From HGM04593 sp045636545 (GTDB taxonomy: Bacteria; Bacteroidota; Bacteroidia; Bacteroidales; Bacteroidaceae): a DNA stretch of 5,956 nucleotides. This document shows positions 1 to 5,475 of the stretch, piece after piece. The position numbers and the translations under genes are program-made. The notes beneath the pieces were generated by a model that was not told where the DNA came from, made no database searches, and saw only the letters and a list, made by a program, of their open reading frames with translations. Numbering within the stretch: position 1 is the first letter of the stretch; every line of letters begins with the position of its first letter. Location of the stretch: assembly GCA_045636545.1 (NCBI GenBank), contig JAZTXR010000077.1, positions 1-5,956 on the forward strand, read 5' to 3'.

Positions 1-7
1 CGTATTT

Positions 8-143
8 TGTCATCTCGACCATACCTTAATGAAAAAATCATAAAAGGTTTTCGATGAGCGACAGCGAACTAACAGTACGTGAGAGATCTCTTATTTTACG
101 ATATTTTTGAGATCCCTCGTCGCTACGCTCTGTCGGGATGACA
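8..143. repeat. Long imperfect palindromic element downstream of wzc
   Basis: This non-coding stretch can fold on itself at several levels. Bases 8-19 pair with 132-143 (11 of 12), 56-60 with 126-130, 63-67 with 120-124, and 81-90 with 109-118 (9 of 10, containing GAGATCTC). A side hairpin forms from 23-27/44-48 and 29-32/38-41. The ends (TGTCATCTCGAC and GTCGGGATGACA) are inverted repeats, as in MITE-like or REP-like palindromic repeats. I see no reading frame, and the element lies beyond the terminator hairpin of the wza-wzc operon. The pairings are read directly. That it is a dispersed repeat is inferred; there is no second copy in this window. Confidence 0.6.
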
Positions 144-192
144 GGTTCGCGATTTGATTTTCTTATATCGAACTCACGTTATATTATTACCA

Positions 193-240
193 TATAAGAC
201 AATCCGGCAAGGCTTTGTGGCCTTGCCGGATTGTCTTATA
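193..240 (-). terminator. Hairpin terminator of the wza-wzc operon
   Basis: Bases 193-213 and 220-240 are exact reverse complements, giving a 21 bp stem with a 6-base loop (TTTGTG). The hairpin starts 13 bases past the wzc stop codon. The GC-rich core (CCGGCAAGGC) is followed on either strand by a T-rich stretch (ATTGTCTTATA) that belongs to the stem itself, so it may act in both directions. There is no long uninterrupted T run, so efficiency is uncertain. Confidence 0.75.
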
Positions 241-253
241 CATTCAGCCGTTT

Positions 254-2632
254 TCAGGCTTTAGGTGAATACTCATAGCTTGTATATCGGCCATAGCCGT
301 ATGCGCTATATCCGCCCTTTTTCATTTCTTCGCCATTGACAACAATAGAAACATTGTCGAGTTTCTTTTCGTTTATGAGCAACTTGATGAAATTAGCATC
401 GGCCTTGTGGGTGTAATTGACACGGACCACATAAGCAACAGCATCTGCAACGCGGTTGATGATCATTGAATCGGCAACAAGACCCACTGGAGGACCATCG
501 AGAATGATGCAGTCATACTTGGTACGCAGATACTCTATTGCCCTGTCAAAGTTAGAGCCCGAAATAAGCTCTGTCGGGTTTGGAGGAACAATACCTGCTG
601 GGAGGACATCCAGTCCTTCAATGTCTTTTATATGCATGATAGATTTGTCGAGCAAAGAGAGTTCATCCTCATTTGCAGCCAGATAACTTGACAAGCCCGG
701 ATGTTTCTTGTCAAAACCAAACATCTCGGCAAGACGTGGACGACGTATGTCGCAACCTACCAGAAGCACCTTCTTGCCAAGCAAAGCGGTGCTGACAGCG
801 AGGTTTGATGCCACGAATGTCTTACCCTCACCCGACACGGTAGAGGTAAAAAGGATAACCTTGCCCTTTGAATTCCTTATCATGAACTCAAGGTTAGTAC
901 GCAAGGTGCGGAAAGCCTCGGCCATGACATTGTTCCTGTTCTTTTCGACAACAATAGCCTTTGCGACACCTGTTCCTGAATTTTTAGACAACCCGGCAGG
1001 TATGACACCAAGGAAAGGAAGCCCGATGGAAGCACGTACCTCGGATGCAGAATCAAACTTGTTACGGAGCAACGCACGGATGTAGAGATAGAGCGCCGGG
1101 AAAGCAAAGGCCAGGAAAAGAGCCATCAGGTATATCATCTTTGTATTGGGCGCAACCTTACCTACACAGTATGGCGCATCGATGCAGCTGAGATTGTCGG
1201 ACTGCACCTCAATGCTCAAGAGTGTCTCCTCATACTTCTGCAACAGCATCACATAAAGACCCGACTTTATATCGCACTCACGGGTAATGGTGAGGAGCTG
1301 GCGCTCCACCTCGGGCGACATCTCGTAACGGCCGTTATACTTGTCGGCAAGGATAGAAATAGCCTTGCGCTCTATTGTCAACGACTGGGTAAGCGCCTGC
1401 AACGCAGTGCGCAAGTCATCCTGCATGGCACGGAGCACCATTGTCGCATTGCGCAGCACGGGGTTCTCCTCGGTAGTTGTCAGCAACAATGTCTTGCGTT
1501 CCATAACCCTGTTATTGTAGTTGTTCACAAGAGAAAGGAGAGCCTGGTCAAAATCGACACCGAATGCAGCGGGAAGAACCTGCATCTCATTGTTGGGGTC
1601 GTTGACAAAATCAGTCATCTGCTTGACCGCCGCCAATTTGAGGTCCATATTCTCAAGCAGTTTTGCATACTCGGTTCTCTTGGCTACCACTTCCGTTGCC
1701 GAGAGTTTTGGGTCTACAAGCTCGTTCTGCTTCTTGTAGGCAGCAAGACTACCCTCCATATCCTCGAGTTCCTTCTTGACTGAGGCCAGACGTTCCGAGA
1801 TGAACTCCTCTGTGCGGCATGCAACCTGACGTTTAGTCTCATTTACCTCCTTGTTATAGCTCTCTATGATGGCATTAAGGAACATAGCACCCTCGACAGG
1901 GTTTGGAGTATTATATGAAAGCTGCGCAACAGAAGCAGTCTTTGACAACGGGGATATACCCAAAGCTCTCTGATAGGATGTAGCCACAGCACCTATCGGC
2001 GATACCTTGACAGACATTGTTCCCTCAGCAAGCTCTGCATCAGCATTGCGGACTATGTGCAGATTACCCACCGGAGTGTTGAGTACAAATGGGAACCTGT
2101 TCACTGCAACAGCCGGCCCGGGCACCTCGTCAAGTTCATAGTTCGCTGTAACACTGCCATTCCCGGCAATGGTAAAGTCTATTTTTATTGCCTTGGGCAG
2201 ATTGGCCATAGTCTCGTCATCAAAAGCCACCTGCAGCGGTGTTGTCTGTTTATACAGGACACTGTCCTCGCCCCATTTGTAACGTATATAAAGTTCGGTA
2301 TCCACGACAGCGCGGCGAACAACGGTCATTGAAGACATGAGAGCCATCTCATTCTCCACATTAGACGCCTTGCTCTGCATACCGAAATCGGCAAGCATAT
2401 CGGCCGGTGACAACACAGCACCACCCTTCTGACTATCCTGCAGAAGCACTTTGGCCGACATATTATAGAGAGGTGTAGCATAACGCAGATAGACGAAAGC
2501 GCCAGCCACGCATACAATAACCGACAGAGCAAAAAGCCACCAATACGAACGCAGGCTCTCAAGGATTATGCGAAAGTCAAAACCCTCTTCCACCTGCTCG
2601 TTTTCCAATTTTACAGTACCGTACTCTTTCAT
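254..2632 (-). CDS. wzc: Wzc-type polysaccharide co-polymerase with C-terminal tyrosine autokinase domain
   Basis: This 792-residue inner-membrane protein controls polymer length and export of capsule or exopolysaccharide through cycles of tyrosine phosphorylation and oligomerisation. Domain order: cytoplasmic N-terminus, first membrane helix (about 33-52), Wzz-type periplasmic domain, long coiled-coil-like region (about 265-430), a GNVR-type segment (about 438-473, MSPEVERQL...), second membrane helix (about 498-522), then a BY-kinase domain. In the kinase I see the EX2RX2R oligomerisation motif (E572, R575, R578), Walker A around SGEGKT (600-605), Walker A' VLLVGCDIRR (622-631) and Walker B IILDGPP (709-715). 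The tail carries six tyrosines (775, 778, 780, 783, 786, 788), the usual autophosphorylation cluster. All parts expected of a single-polypeptide kinase of this class are present. It is translated from an ATG 9 bases after the wza stop, so the two are surely co-transcribed. The gene symbol is by family; Bacteroidota homologues often carry other names. Confidence 0.95.
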   Translation of the reverse strand: MKEYGTVKLENEQVEEGFDFRIILESLRSYWWLFALSVIVCVAGAFVYLRYATPLYNMSAKVLLQDSQKGGAVLSPADMLADFGMQSKASNVENEMALMSSMTVVRRAVVDTELYIRYKWGEDSVLYKQTTPLQVAFDDETMANLPKAIKIDFTIAGNGSVTANYELDEVPGPAVAVNRFPFVLNTPVGNLHIVRNADAELAEGTMSVKVSPIGAVATSYQRALGISPLSKTASVAQLSYNTPNPVEGAMFLNAIIESYNKEVNETKRQVACRTEEFISERLASVKKELEDMEGSLAAYKKQNELVDPKLSATEVVAKRTEYAKLLENMDLKLAAVKQMTDFVNDPNNEMQVLPAAFGVDFDQALLSLVNNYNNRVMERKTLLLTTTEENPVLRNATMVLRAMQDDLRTALQALTQSLTIERKAISILADKYNGRYEMSPEVERQLLTITRECDIKSGLYVMLLQKYEETLLSIEVQSDNLSCIDAPYCVGKVAPNTKMIYLMALFLAFAFPALYLYIRALLRNKFDSASEVRASIGLPFLGVIPAGLSKNSGTGVAKAIVVEKNRNNVMAEAFRTLRTNLEFMIRNSKGKVILFTSTVSGEGKTFVASNLAVSTALLGKKVLLVGCDIRRPRLAEMFGFDKKHPGLSSYLAANEDELSLLDKSIMHIKDIEGLDVLPAGIVPPNPTELISGSNFDRAIEYLRTKYDCIILDGPPVGLVADSMIINRVADAVAYVVRVNYTHKADANFIKLLINEKKLDNVSIVVNGEEMKKGGYSAYGYGRYTSYEYSPKA

Positions 2633-2641
2633 AGCTTATGA

Positions 2642-3445
2642 TTATTTCAAGATATTATACAAAAGTGATGCCAATGAAATGAGGATTGATGTACCCGAGA
2701 ACCATAGCGATGTGCTTGAACCGATATCGGAGTTCTTGGCCTTTGACTCATTGGGTGTCACATACACTATATCGTTCTGCTGCAGATAATAGTAGGGTGA
2801 GTTGAGCAACGATACATCGTTGAGGTCAACCTCGGCAATAGTCCTTTTGCCATCGGCAGCCTCACGCACAATCTTCACATTCTCGCGCTGGCCATAGATT
2901 GTGAGGTCACGTGCAAGTGCCAAAGCCTCAAGCAGTGTCACCTTACCGTTCTTGATGGTATATGTACCGGGGGCTGTAACCTCTCCAAGAACCGAAACCT
3001 TGAAATCGACAAAGCGCACAATCACCACCGGCACTGATGAGAACGAGTTCTTCACACGGTCAAAGACACACTTCTCCACCTCTGATATTGTCTTTCCACC
3101 AACCAGCACCTTACCGATGTTAGGCATTGTCACATATCCATCGGTATCCACAAGATAGCTCTGCATTGTAGGCTGGCTTGTCAGGGTCTGATTCCTGTAG
3201 AGATCAGGCGATGCAATAAGGTTATATGCCAATGACGAAGTCGGATTGTCGGGGTTAGAGACAATGATACTCAACATGTCGTTAGGCATCACACGTGGCT
3301 CATGGACTGCAATGGTCTGCTCCACATCGGCCCACTCGCCGCTGTTCTGCATATAAGGCACCTTTTTGTACGAGGTACAAGAGGCCAACAGCAGAAGCGA
3401 AAGCAACGAGAGAAAAACAAATTTCTTTTTCTGCATAATTCTCAT
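2642..3445 (-). CDS. wza: Wza-type polysaccharide export outer-membrane lipoprotein
   Basis: This 267-residue lipoprotein should form the outer-membrane channel through which the polysaccharide handled by the neighbouring Wzc leaves the cell. A lipoprotein signal peptide is clear: basic start, hydrophobic run, then lipobox LASC with the lipidated cysteine at residue 23. The polysaccharide export domain spans about 48-133 (PNDMLSIIV, DTDGYVTMPNIGKV), followed by one SLBB-type domain at about 138-190 (LGEVTAPGTYTIKNGKVTLL). A hydrophobic C-terminal helix (about 245-265) resembles the membrane-spanning helix that closes Wza-type channels. It is shorter than E. coli Wza (about 380 residues), as is common in Bacteroidota, with one recognisable SLBB repeat. 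A second ATG at codon 4 (MQKKKF) is an equally plausible start; neither has a Shine-Dalgarno sequence. It is the first gene of the operon. Confidence 0.93.
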   Translation of the reverse strand: MRIMQKKKFVFLSLLSLLLLASCTSYKKVPYMQNSGEWADVEQTIAVHEPRVMPNDMLSIIVSNPDNPTSSLAYNLIASPDLYRNQTLTSQPTMQSYLVDTDGYVTMPNIGKVLVGGKTISEVEKCVFDRVKNSFSSVPVVIVRFVDFKVSVLGEVTAPGTYTIKNGKVTLLEALALARDLTIYGQRENVKIVREAADGKRTIAEVDLNDVSLLNSPYYYLQQNDIVYVTPNESKAKNSDIGSSTSLWFSGTSILISLASLLYNILK

Positions 3446-3509
3446 TTTTATTTATTTAACAATTTTTCGACATCAATAACCGTGCAGTCAGTGCAACATA
3501 CGGTTTTCA

Positions 3510-3517
3510 CAAAAGTA
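3510..3517 (-). promoter_or_regulatory. Candidate -7 element for the wza-wzc operon
   Basis: On the minus strand these bases read TACTTTTG, an exact fit to the Bacteroidota -7 consensus TAnnTTTG. It would give a leader of about 55-60 bases before wza. No good TTTG lies 19-21 bases upstream, where the sequence is a mixed A/T tract, so the -33 half is weak or missing. It is the best candidate seen in this AT-rich divergent region. Confidence 0.4.
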
Positions 3518-3587
3518 TATAAAAAAAACATAAACTATTGTTTTTTCATTAAAAAAAAGTGCAAACACCAACAAAAAAGCGTTTAAG

Positions 3588-3619
3588 TTTGAATTTGAGC
3601 ACTGTATATTGTATTTTTG
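3588..3619 (+). promoter_or_regulatory. Consensus Bacteroidota primary-sigma promoter for mltG
   Basis: TTTG at 3588-3591 and TATTTTTG at 3612-3619 are separated by exactly 20 bases, which matches the Bacteroidota housekeeping promoter (TTTG, 19-21 bases, TAnnTTTG) at every defined position. The predicted transcription start is near 3626. This leaves a leader of close to 200 bases before the mltG start codon at 3823, and it contains both facing double-hairpin repeats. Confidence 0.75.
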
Positions 3620-3666
3620 CATAAAATATAGGTAATAATATAGATGTTTACCCGCATTTTTGTATT

Positions 3667-3707
3667 GTCCCCTTAAATTAGGGGGACGAGCGAAGCGGAG
3701 GGGGTAT
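3667..3707 (+). repeat. Double-hairpin repeat, copy A (mltG leader)
   Basis: Hairpin 1 pairs GTCCCC (3667-3672) with GGGGAC (3682-3687), extendable by two pairs. A GA linker follows, then a minimal second hairpin GC-GAA-GC (3690-3696), then the tail GGAGGGGGTAT (3697-3707). The same order of parts recurs in copies B, C and D. The tail is complementary to the tail of copy B at 10 of 11 positions, so A and B can fold into one compound structure. Confidence 0.7.
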
Positions 3708-3721
3708 TATTGCGAATATTC

Positions 3722-3768
3722 ATACCACCTCCCCCTCTTTGAGGGTACTCCTCCTATCTTAGTAGGAG
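3722..3768 (-). repeat. Double-hairpin repeat, copy B, facing copy A
   Basis: Read on the minus strand from 3768: hairpin 1 CTCCTA/TAGGAG (3763-3768 with 3751-3756), linker GAGTA, hairpin 2 CCCTC-AAA-GAGGG (3745-3733), and the tail GGAGGTGGTAT (3732-3722). The parts and order match copy A, but both stems differ in sequence and remain fully paired. A 14-base spacer (3708-3721) separates the tails of A and B. Confidence 0.65.
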
Positions 3769-3822
3769 AATTCAAGGAATGGTCAACAGCTATATTACTC
3801 CTTAAATCAAACTATCCACCAA

Positions 3823-4875
3823 ATGGAAAGCAAAGGAAATAAAAAAAAGAAAGCACTGTTACTTGCAGCCATAGCAATACTTGCAGCCGCAGCATACACA
3901 GGCTACACGTTGGGATATAAGTACTACTCGGTAAAGGTGATGAGAATTGCGACCGACGGGACGGCATACATATACATCACCCCACAGGACAGCGCCGCAT
4001 CGGTAATTCAGATGATAAAGTCCGCCATCCCCACAGCCAACACCGACGGCTTTGCAGCCCTTGCCAGGCACAACAATTTCGACAGCCGCAAGCGGAGCGG
4101 CAAATACGCAATAAAGGACGGCGACACCATGAGCGACATATACAACCGCATTGTCAGCCGCCAGCAGACCCCCGTCAGGGTGACGATACCTGCCACACGC
4201 GACATACAGCAGGCAATAGGAGCCATCAGCCGGCAGCTGATGACCGACTCGGCAAGCCTTGCAGCATACACCCACCCCGTAGCAATGTCCTGCTTCGGGG
4301 TCGAGAAGAGCAATATACCGGGCTTTTTCCTCCCCGACACATACGAAGTCTACTGGGACATCACAGCCGAGGATTTCTTTGAAAAGATGGCCTCGTGGAA
4401 CAGCAAGTTCTGGAACGACGAGCGCAAGGCAAAAGCCAAGGCTGCAGGCCTCACACCCGCCGAAGTGTCGGCACTGGCATCAATCGTCGACGAAGAGACC
4501 GCCAACACAGCCGAGATGCCCACCATCGCCGGCCTCTACATCAACCGCCTGAAGCGCGGGATACCGTTGCAGGCCGACCCGACAGTGAAGTTCGCGCTTG
4601 GCGACCCCACACGCCGCCGCATACTCAAGAAAGACCTTGAAGTGAACTCGCCCTACAACACCTACAGACACGCAGGCCTGCCCCCGGGCCCCATACGCAT
4701 CCCCACCAAGCAGGCGATTGAGAGCGTGCTCAACTACAAGAAGCACGACTACCTTTACATGTGCGCAAAGGAGGATTTCTCGGGCACACACAACTTCGCC
4801 AAGACCCTTGGCGAGCACAATGCCAATGCCAAGAGATACCAGCAGGCACTGAACAAACTCAACATAAAGAAGTAA
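3823..4875 (+). CDS. mltG: Endolytic murein transglycosylase MltG (YceG family)
   Basis: This 350-residue inner-membrane enzyme cleaves nascent glycan strands, leaving 1,6-anhydro ends, and is thought to set glycan strand length during peptidoglycan synthesis. A lysine-rich start precedes one membrane helix (about 11-31), followed by a LysM-like region (about 46-120, ending in QTPVRVTIP) and the YceG catalytic domain. Recognisable family signatures are GFFLPDTYEV (167-176), ASIVDEET (219-226), NRLKRGIPLQADPTV (241-255), SPYNTYRHAGLPPGPI (276-291) and the GTHNF segment (321-325). The conserved glutamate of the signature should be E225, the likely equivalent of E. coli E218; the earlier position is D223 where E. 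coli has glutamate. Length is normal for the family. The ATG has no Shine-Dalgarno sequence, as usual in this phylum. The gene is divergent from wza, convergent with rplT, and transcribed alone from the promoter at 3588-3619. Its last 17 codons are duplicated downstream. Confidence 0.95.
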   Translation: MESKGNKKKKALLLAAIAILAAAAYTGYTLGYKYYSVKVMRIATDGTAYIYITPQDSAASVIQMIKSAIPTANTDGFAALARHNNFDSRKRSGKYAIKDGDTMSDIYNRIVSRQQTPVRVTIPATRDIQQAIGAISRQLMTDSASLAAYTHPVAMSCFGVEKSNIPGFFLPDTYEVYWDITAEDFFEKMASWNSKFWNDERKAKAKAAGLTPAEVSALASIVDEETANTAEMPTIAGLYINRLKRGIPLQADPTVKFALGDPTRRRILKKDLEVNSPYNTYRHAGLPPGPIRIPTKQAIESVLNYKKHDYLYMCAKEDFSGTHNFAKTLGEHNANAKRYQQALNKLNIKK

Positions 4876-4890
4876 AGCCCCAAAAGCAAC
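4825..4890 (+). repeat. Direct repeat, copy 1: mltG 3' end
   Basis: This stretch covers the last 17 codons of mltG including the stop, plus 15 following bases. It recurs at 4978-5036 with an offset of 153 bases. Over the 52 bases 4825-4876 the two copies differ only at 4827 (T versus C) and 4857 (A versus G). Beyond the stop both continue into AAAAGCAAC, with 7 extra bases in this copy. Confidence 0.9.
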
Positions 4891-4904
4891 AAAGGCATAG
4901 ACGA

Positions 4905-4972
4905 GCTTTGTGGCGATGGGTCGCGCGTTGCAACGCGACAGTGTTGCCGCGTGGGTCGCCAAAAAACAAAGC
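4905..4972. repeat. Palindromic element between the two mltG 3' copies
   Basis: The outer arms GCTTTGT (4905-4911) and ACAAAGC (4966-4972) are exact reverse complements. Inside, GGCGA (4912-4916) pairs with TCGCC (4956-4960), leaving AAAAA unpaired, and GTCGCG (4920-4925) pairs with CGCGAC (4934-4939) around a perfect 14 bp palindrome CGCGTTGCAACGCG (4924-4937). It fills most of the 87 bases between the direct repeats and codes for nothing I can recognise. It could weakly stall transcription leaving mltG, but no T-tract follows on the plus strand. Confidence 0.55.
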
Positions 4973-4977
4973 GAGTC

Positions 4978-5036
4978 AACGCCAAGAGATACCAGCAGGC
5001 ACTGAACAAGCTCAACATAAAGAAGTAAAAAGCAAC
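4978..5036 (+). pseudogene. Remnant second copy of the mltG 3' end
   Basis: The sequence repeats the last 17 codons of mltG in full, from an asparagine codon to the TAA at 5026-5028, encoding NAKRYQQALNKLNIKK. Two differences from the intact gene are both at third codon positions and silent (AAT to AAC, AAA to AAG). There is no start codon or upstream mltG reading frame attached; homology stops abruptly at 4978, apart from a GCGAG at 4971-4975 that might be a vestige of mltG 4811-4815. It is a gene fragment, not a functional gene. Confidence 0.8.
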
Positions 5037-5048
5037 CCGGCGTTCTGT

Positions 5049-5095
5049 CCCTGCTTACATCAAAGCAGGGCACACGAAACAAAGCGGAAGAAGTT
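5049..5095 (+). repeat. Double-hairpin repeat, decayed copy E
   Basis: Hairpin 1 is intact: CCCTGCTT (5049-5056) pairs with AAGCAGGG (5063-5070) around a 6-base loop. The position of hairpin 2 (about 5075-5085, ACGAAACAAAGC) aligns with copy C after loss of the stem bases, and the tail reads GGAAGAAGTT in place of GGAGGGGGTT. The bases that follow match those after copy C almost perfectly, which supports common descent. Confidence 0.5.
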
Positions 5096-5117
5096 CGACA
5101 ATCACCCCGTAGGGACA
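5094..5117 (+). repeat. 24-base direct repeat, first copy
   Basis: Bases 5094-5117 match 5211-5234 at 23 of 24 positions (C5105 versus A5222), an offset of 117 bases. The repeat starts TTCGACAATCA and ends CCCGTAGGGACA. In both places it directly follows the tail of a double-hairpin repeat (E, then C) and leads into a palindrome, so a unit of about 117 bases appears to be tandemly repeated and diverged. Confidence 0.8.
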
Positions 5118-5148
5118 CGGCGTGCCGTGTCCGCCAAAACCGCGGACA
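5113..5148. repeat. GGACAC palindrome with overlapping hairpin
   Basis: GGACACGGC (5113-5121) and GCCGTGTCC (5124-5132) are perfect reverse complements around GT. The right arm can instead pair onward: TGTCCGC (5128-5134) with GCGGACA (5142-5148), so two mutually exclusive folds exist. A near-identical palindrome lies at 5436-5455, and the TGTCCGC hairpin reappears in inverted orientation at 5476-5497. Confidence 0.65.
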
Positions 5149-5167
5149 AAAAGGGTACAAAAAAATT

Positions 5168-5212
5168 GTCCCTCTTCAAAGGGGGACGAGCAACAAAGTT
5201 GCGGAGGGGGTT
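5168..5212 (+). repeat. Double-hairpin repeat, copy C
   Basis: Hairpin 1 spans 5168-5187 (GTCCCTCT with AGGGGGAC, eight pairs including one T-G wobble). The GA linker matches copy A, then hairpin 2 is GCAAC-AAA-GTTGC (5190-5202), then the tail GGAGGGGGTT (5203-5212). Compared with copy A the flanks GGGGGACGA and GGAGGGGGT are identical, while the second stem has grown from two to five pairs with both arms changed together. Confidence 0.75.
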
Positions 5213-5234
5213 CGACAATCAACCCGTAGGGACA
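5211..5234 (+). repeat. 24-base direct repeat, second copy
   Basis: Second copy of the repeat at 5094-5117, differing at one position. Its first two bases are the last two of copy C, and its end enters the hairpin at 5229-5251. Confidence 0.8.
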
Positions 5235-5256
5235 GACCGGCGTGTCTGCCCAAACC
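5229..5256 (-). repeat. ACRYCG-loop hairpin, copy 1
   Basis: Read on the minus strand: GGGCAGAC (5251-5244), loop ACGCCG (5243-5238), GTCTGTCC (5237-5230). All eight positions pair if one G-T wobble is allowed. Including the leading GGGTT (5256-5252 region) it matches the copy at 5483-5510 on the other strand closely, and the A-T pair in this stem is a G-C pair there. Confidence 0.65.
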
Positions 5257-5271
5257 CATTGACGATTGATT

Positions 5272-5294
5272 GTTCGCGGTTTATGACCGCGGAC
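5272..5294. repeat. GC-rich hairpin with TTATG loop
   Basis: GTTCGCGGT (5272-5280) pairs with ACCGCGGAC (5286-5294) over nine positions (one T-G wobble) around the loop TTATG. Its minus-strand start TGTCCGCGG is shared with the hairpin at 5128-5148 and with 5476-5484, so it seems to be another diverged member of the same palindrome family. Confidence 0.6.
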
Positions 5295-5297
5295 ATC

Positions 5298-5319
5298 GGG
5301 CAAACACATCGGTTTGCCC
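5298..5319 (+). repeat. ACRYCG-loop hairpin, copy 2
   Basis: GGGCAAAC (5298-5305), loop ACATCG (5306-5311), GTTTGCCC (5312-5319): a perfect eight-pair stem. The stem keeps GGGC/GCCC of the other copies but has AA/TT where they have AG/CT or GG/CC. Confidence 0.65.
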
Positions 5320-5377
5320 CTTCTACGGTTCGCGAGGCTCGTTTTCGCTGAAAAAAAGAAAGCAAAAAAAACTGGGG

Positions 5378-5422
5378 TTCAACCCCTCCGGTCTTCGACC
5401 ACCTCCCCTAAAACAGGGGAGG
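5378..5422 (-). repeat. Double-hairpin repeat, copy D, inverted relative to C
   Basis: Read on the minus strand: hairpin 1 CCTCCCCT/AGGGGAGG (5422-5415 with 5409-5402, loop of 5), a one-base linker, hairpin 2 GGTC-GAA-GACC (5400-5390), then the tail GGAGGGGTTGAA (5389-5378). It has the same part order as copies A-C, with a third independent set of second-stem bases. The tail also forms a small palindrome, GGGGTTCAACCCC (5374-5386). Confidence 0.7.
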
Positions 5423-5435
5423 AATTTTATTGCAT

Positions 5436-5455
5436 GGACACGGCATGCCGTGTCC
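5436..5455. repeat. Perfect 20 bp GGACAC palindrome
   Basis: All 20 bases are self-complementary (GGACACGGCA and its reverse complement). It is identical to the palindrome at 5113-5132 except at the central position (GCATGC versus GCGTGC). It lies outside copy D just as the other lies outside copy C. Confidence 0.75.
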
Positions 5456-5475
5456 CTTCTATGATTGGCGACATT

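Noticed and set aside
3482..3495. Possible operator GTGCAGTCAGTGCA in the wza leader.
   Set aside because: It is only a five-base direct repeat with a short spacer, and would be expected by chance in a region of this size.
3859..4275. Minus-strand open frame of 138 codons inside mltG.
   Set aside because: It is fully antisense to the conserved mltG reading frame, and its composition (Cys, Tyr, Val rich) is typical of a shadow frame.
4480..5160. Minus-strand open frame of 226 codons antisense to mltG and its duplication.
   Set aside because: It is the shadow of the mltG codons, and its internal repeat (CLLVSLG twice) merely reflects the duplicated mltG 3' end. The protein is Cys/Val-rich with no recognisable domain.
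5055..5309. Minus-strand open frame of 84 codons in the repeat region.
   Set aside because: It runs through copies C and E and encodes two similar strings (HGTPCPYGVIVE and DTPVCPYGLIVE) that are only translations of the 24-base direct repeat and adjoining palindromes.
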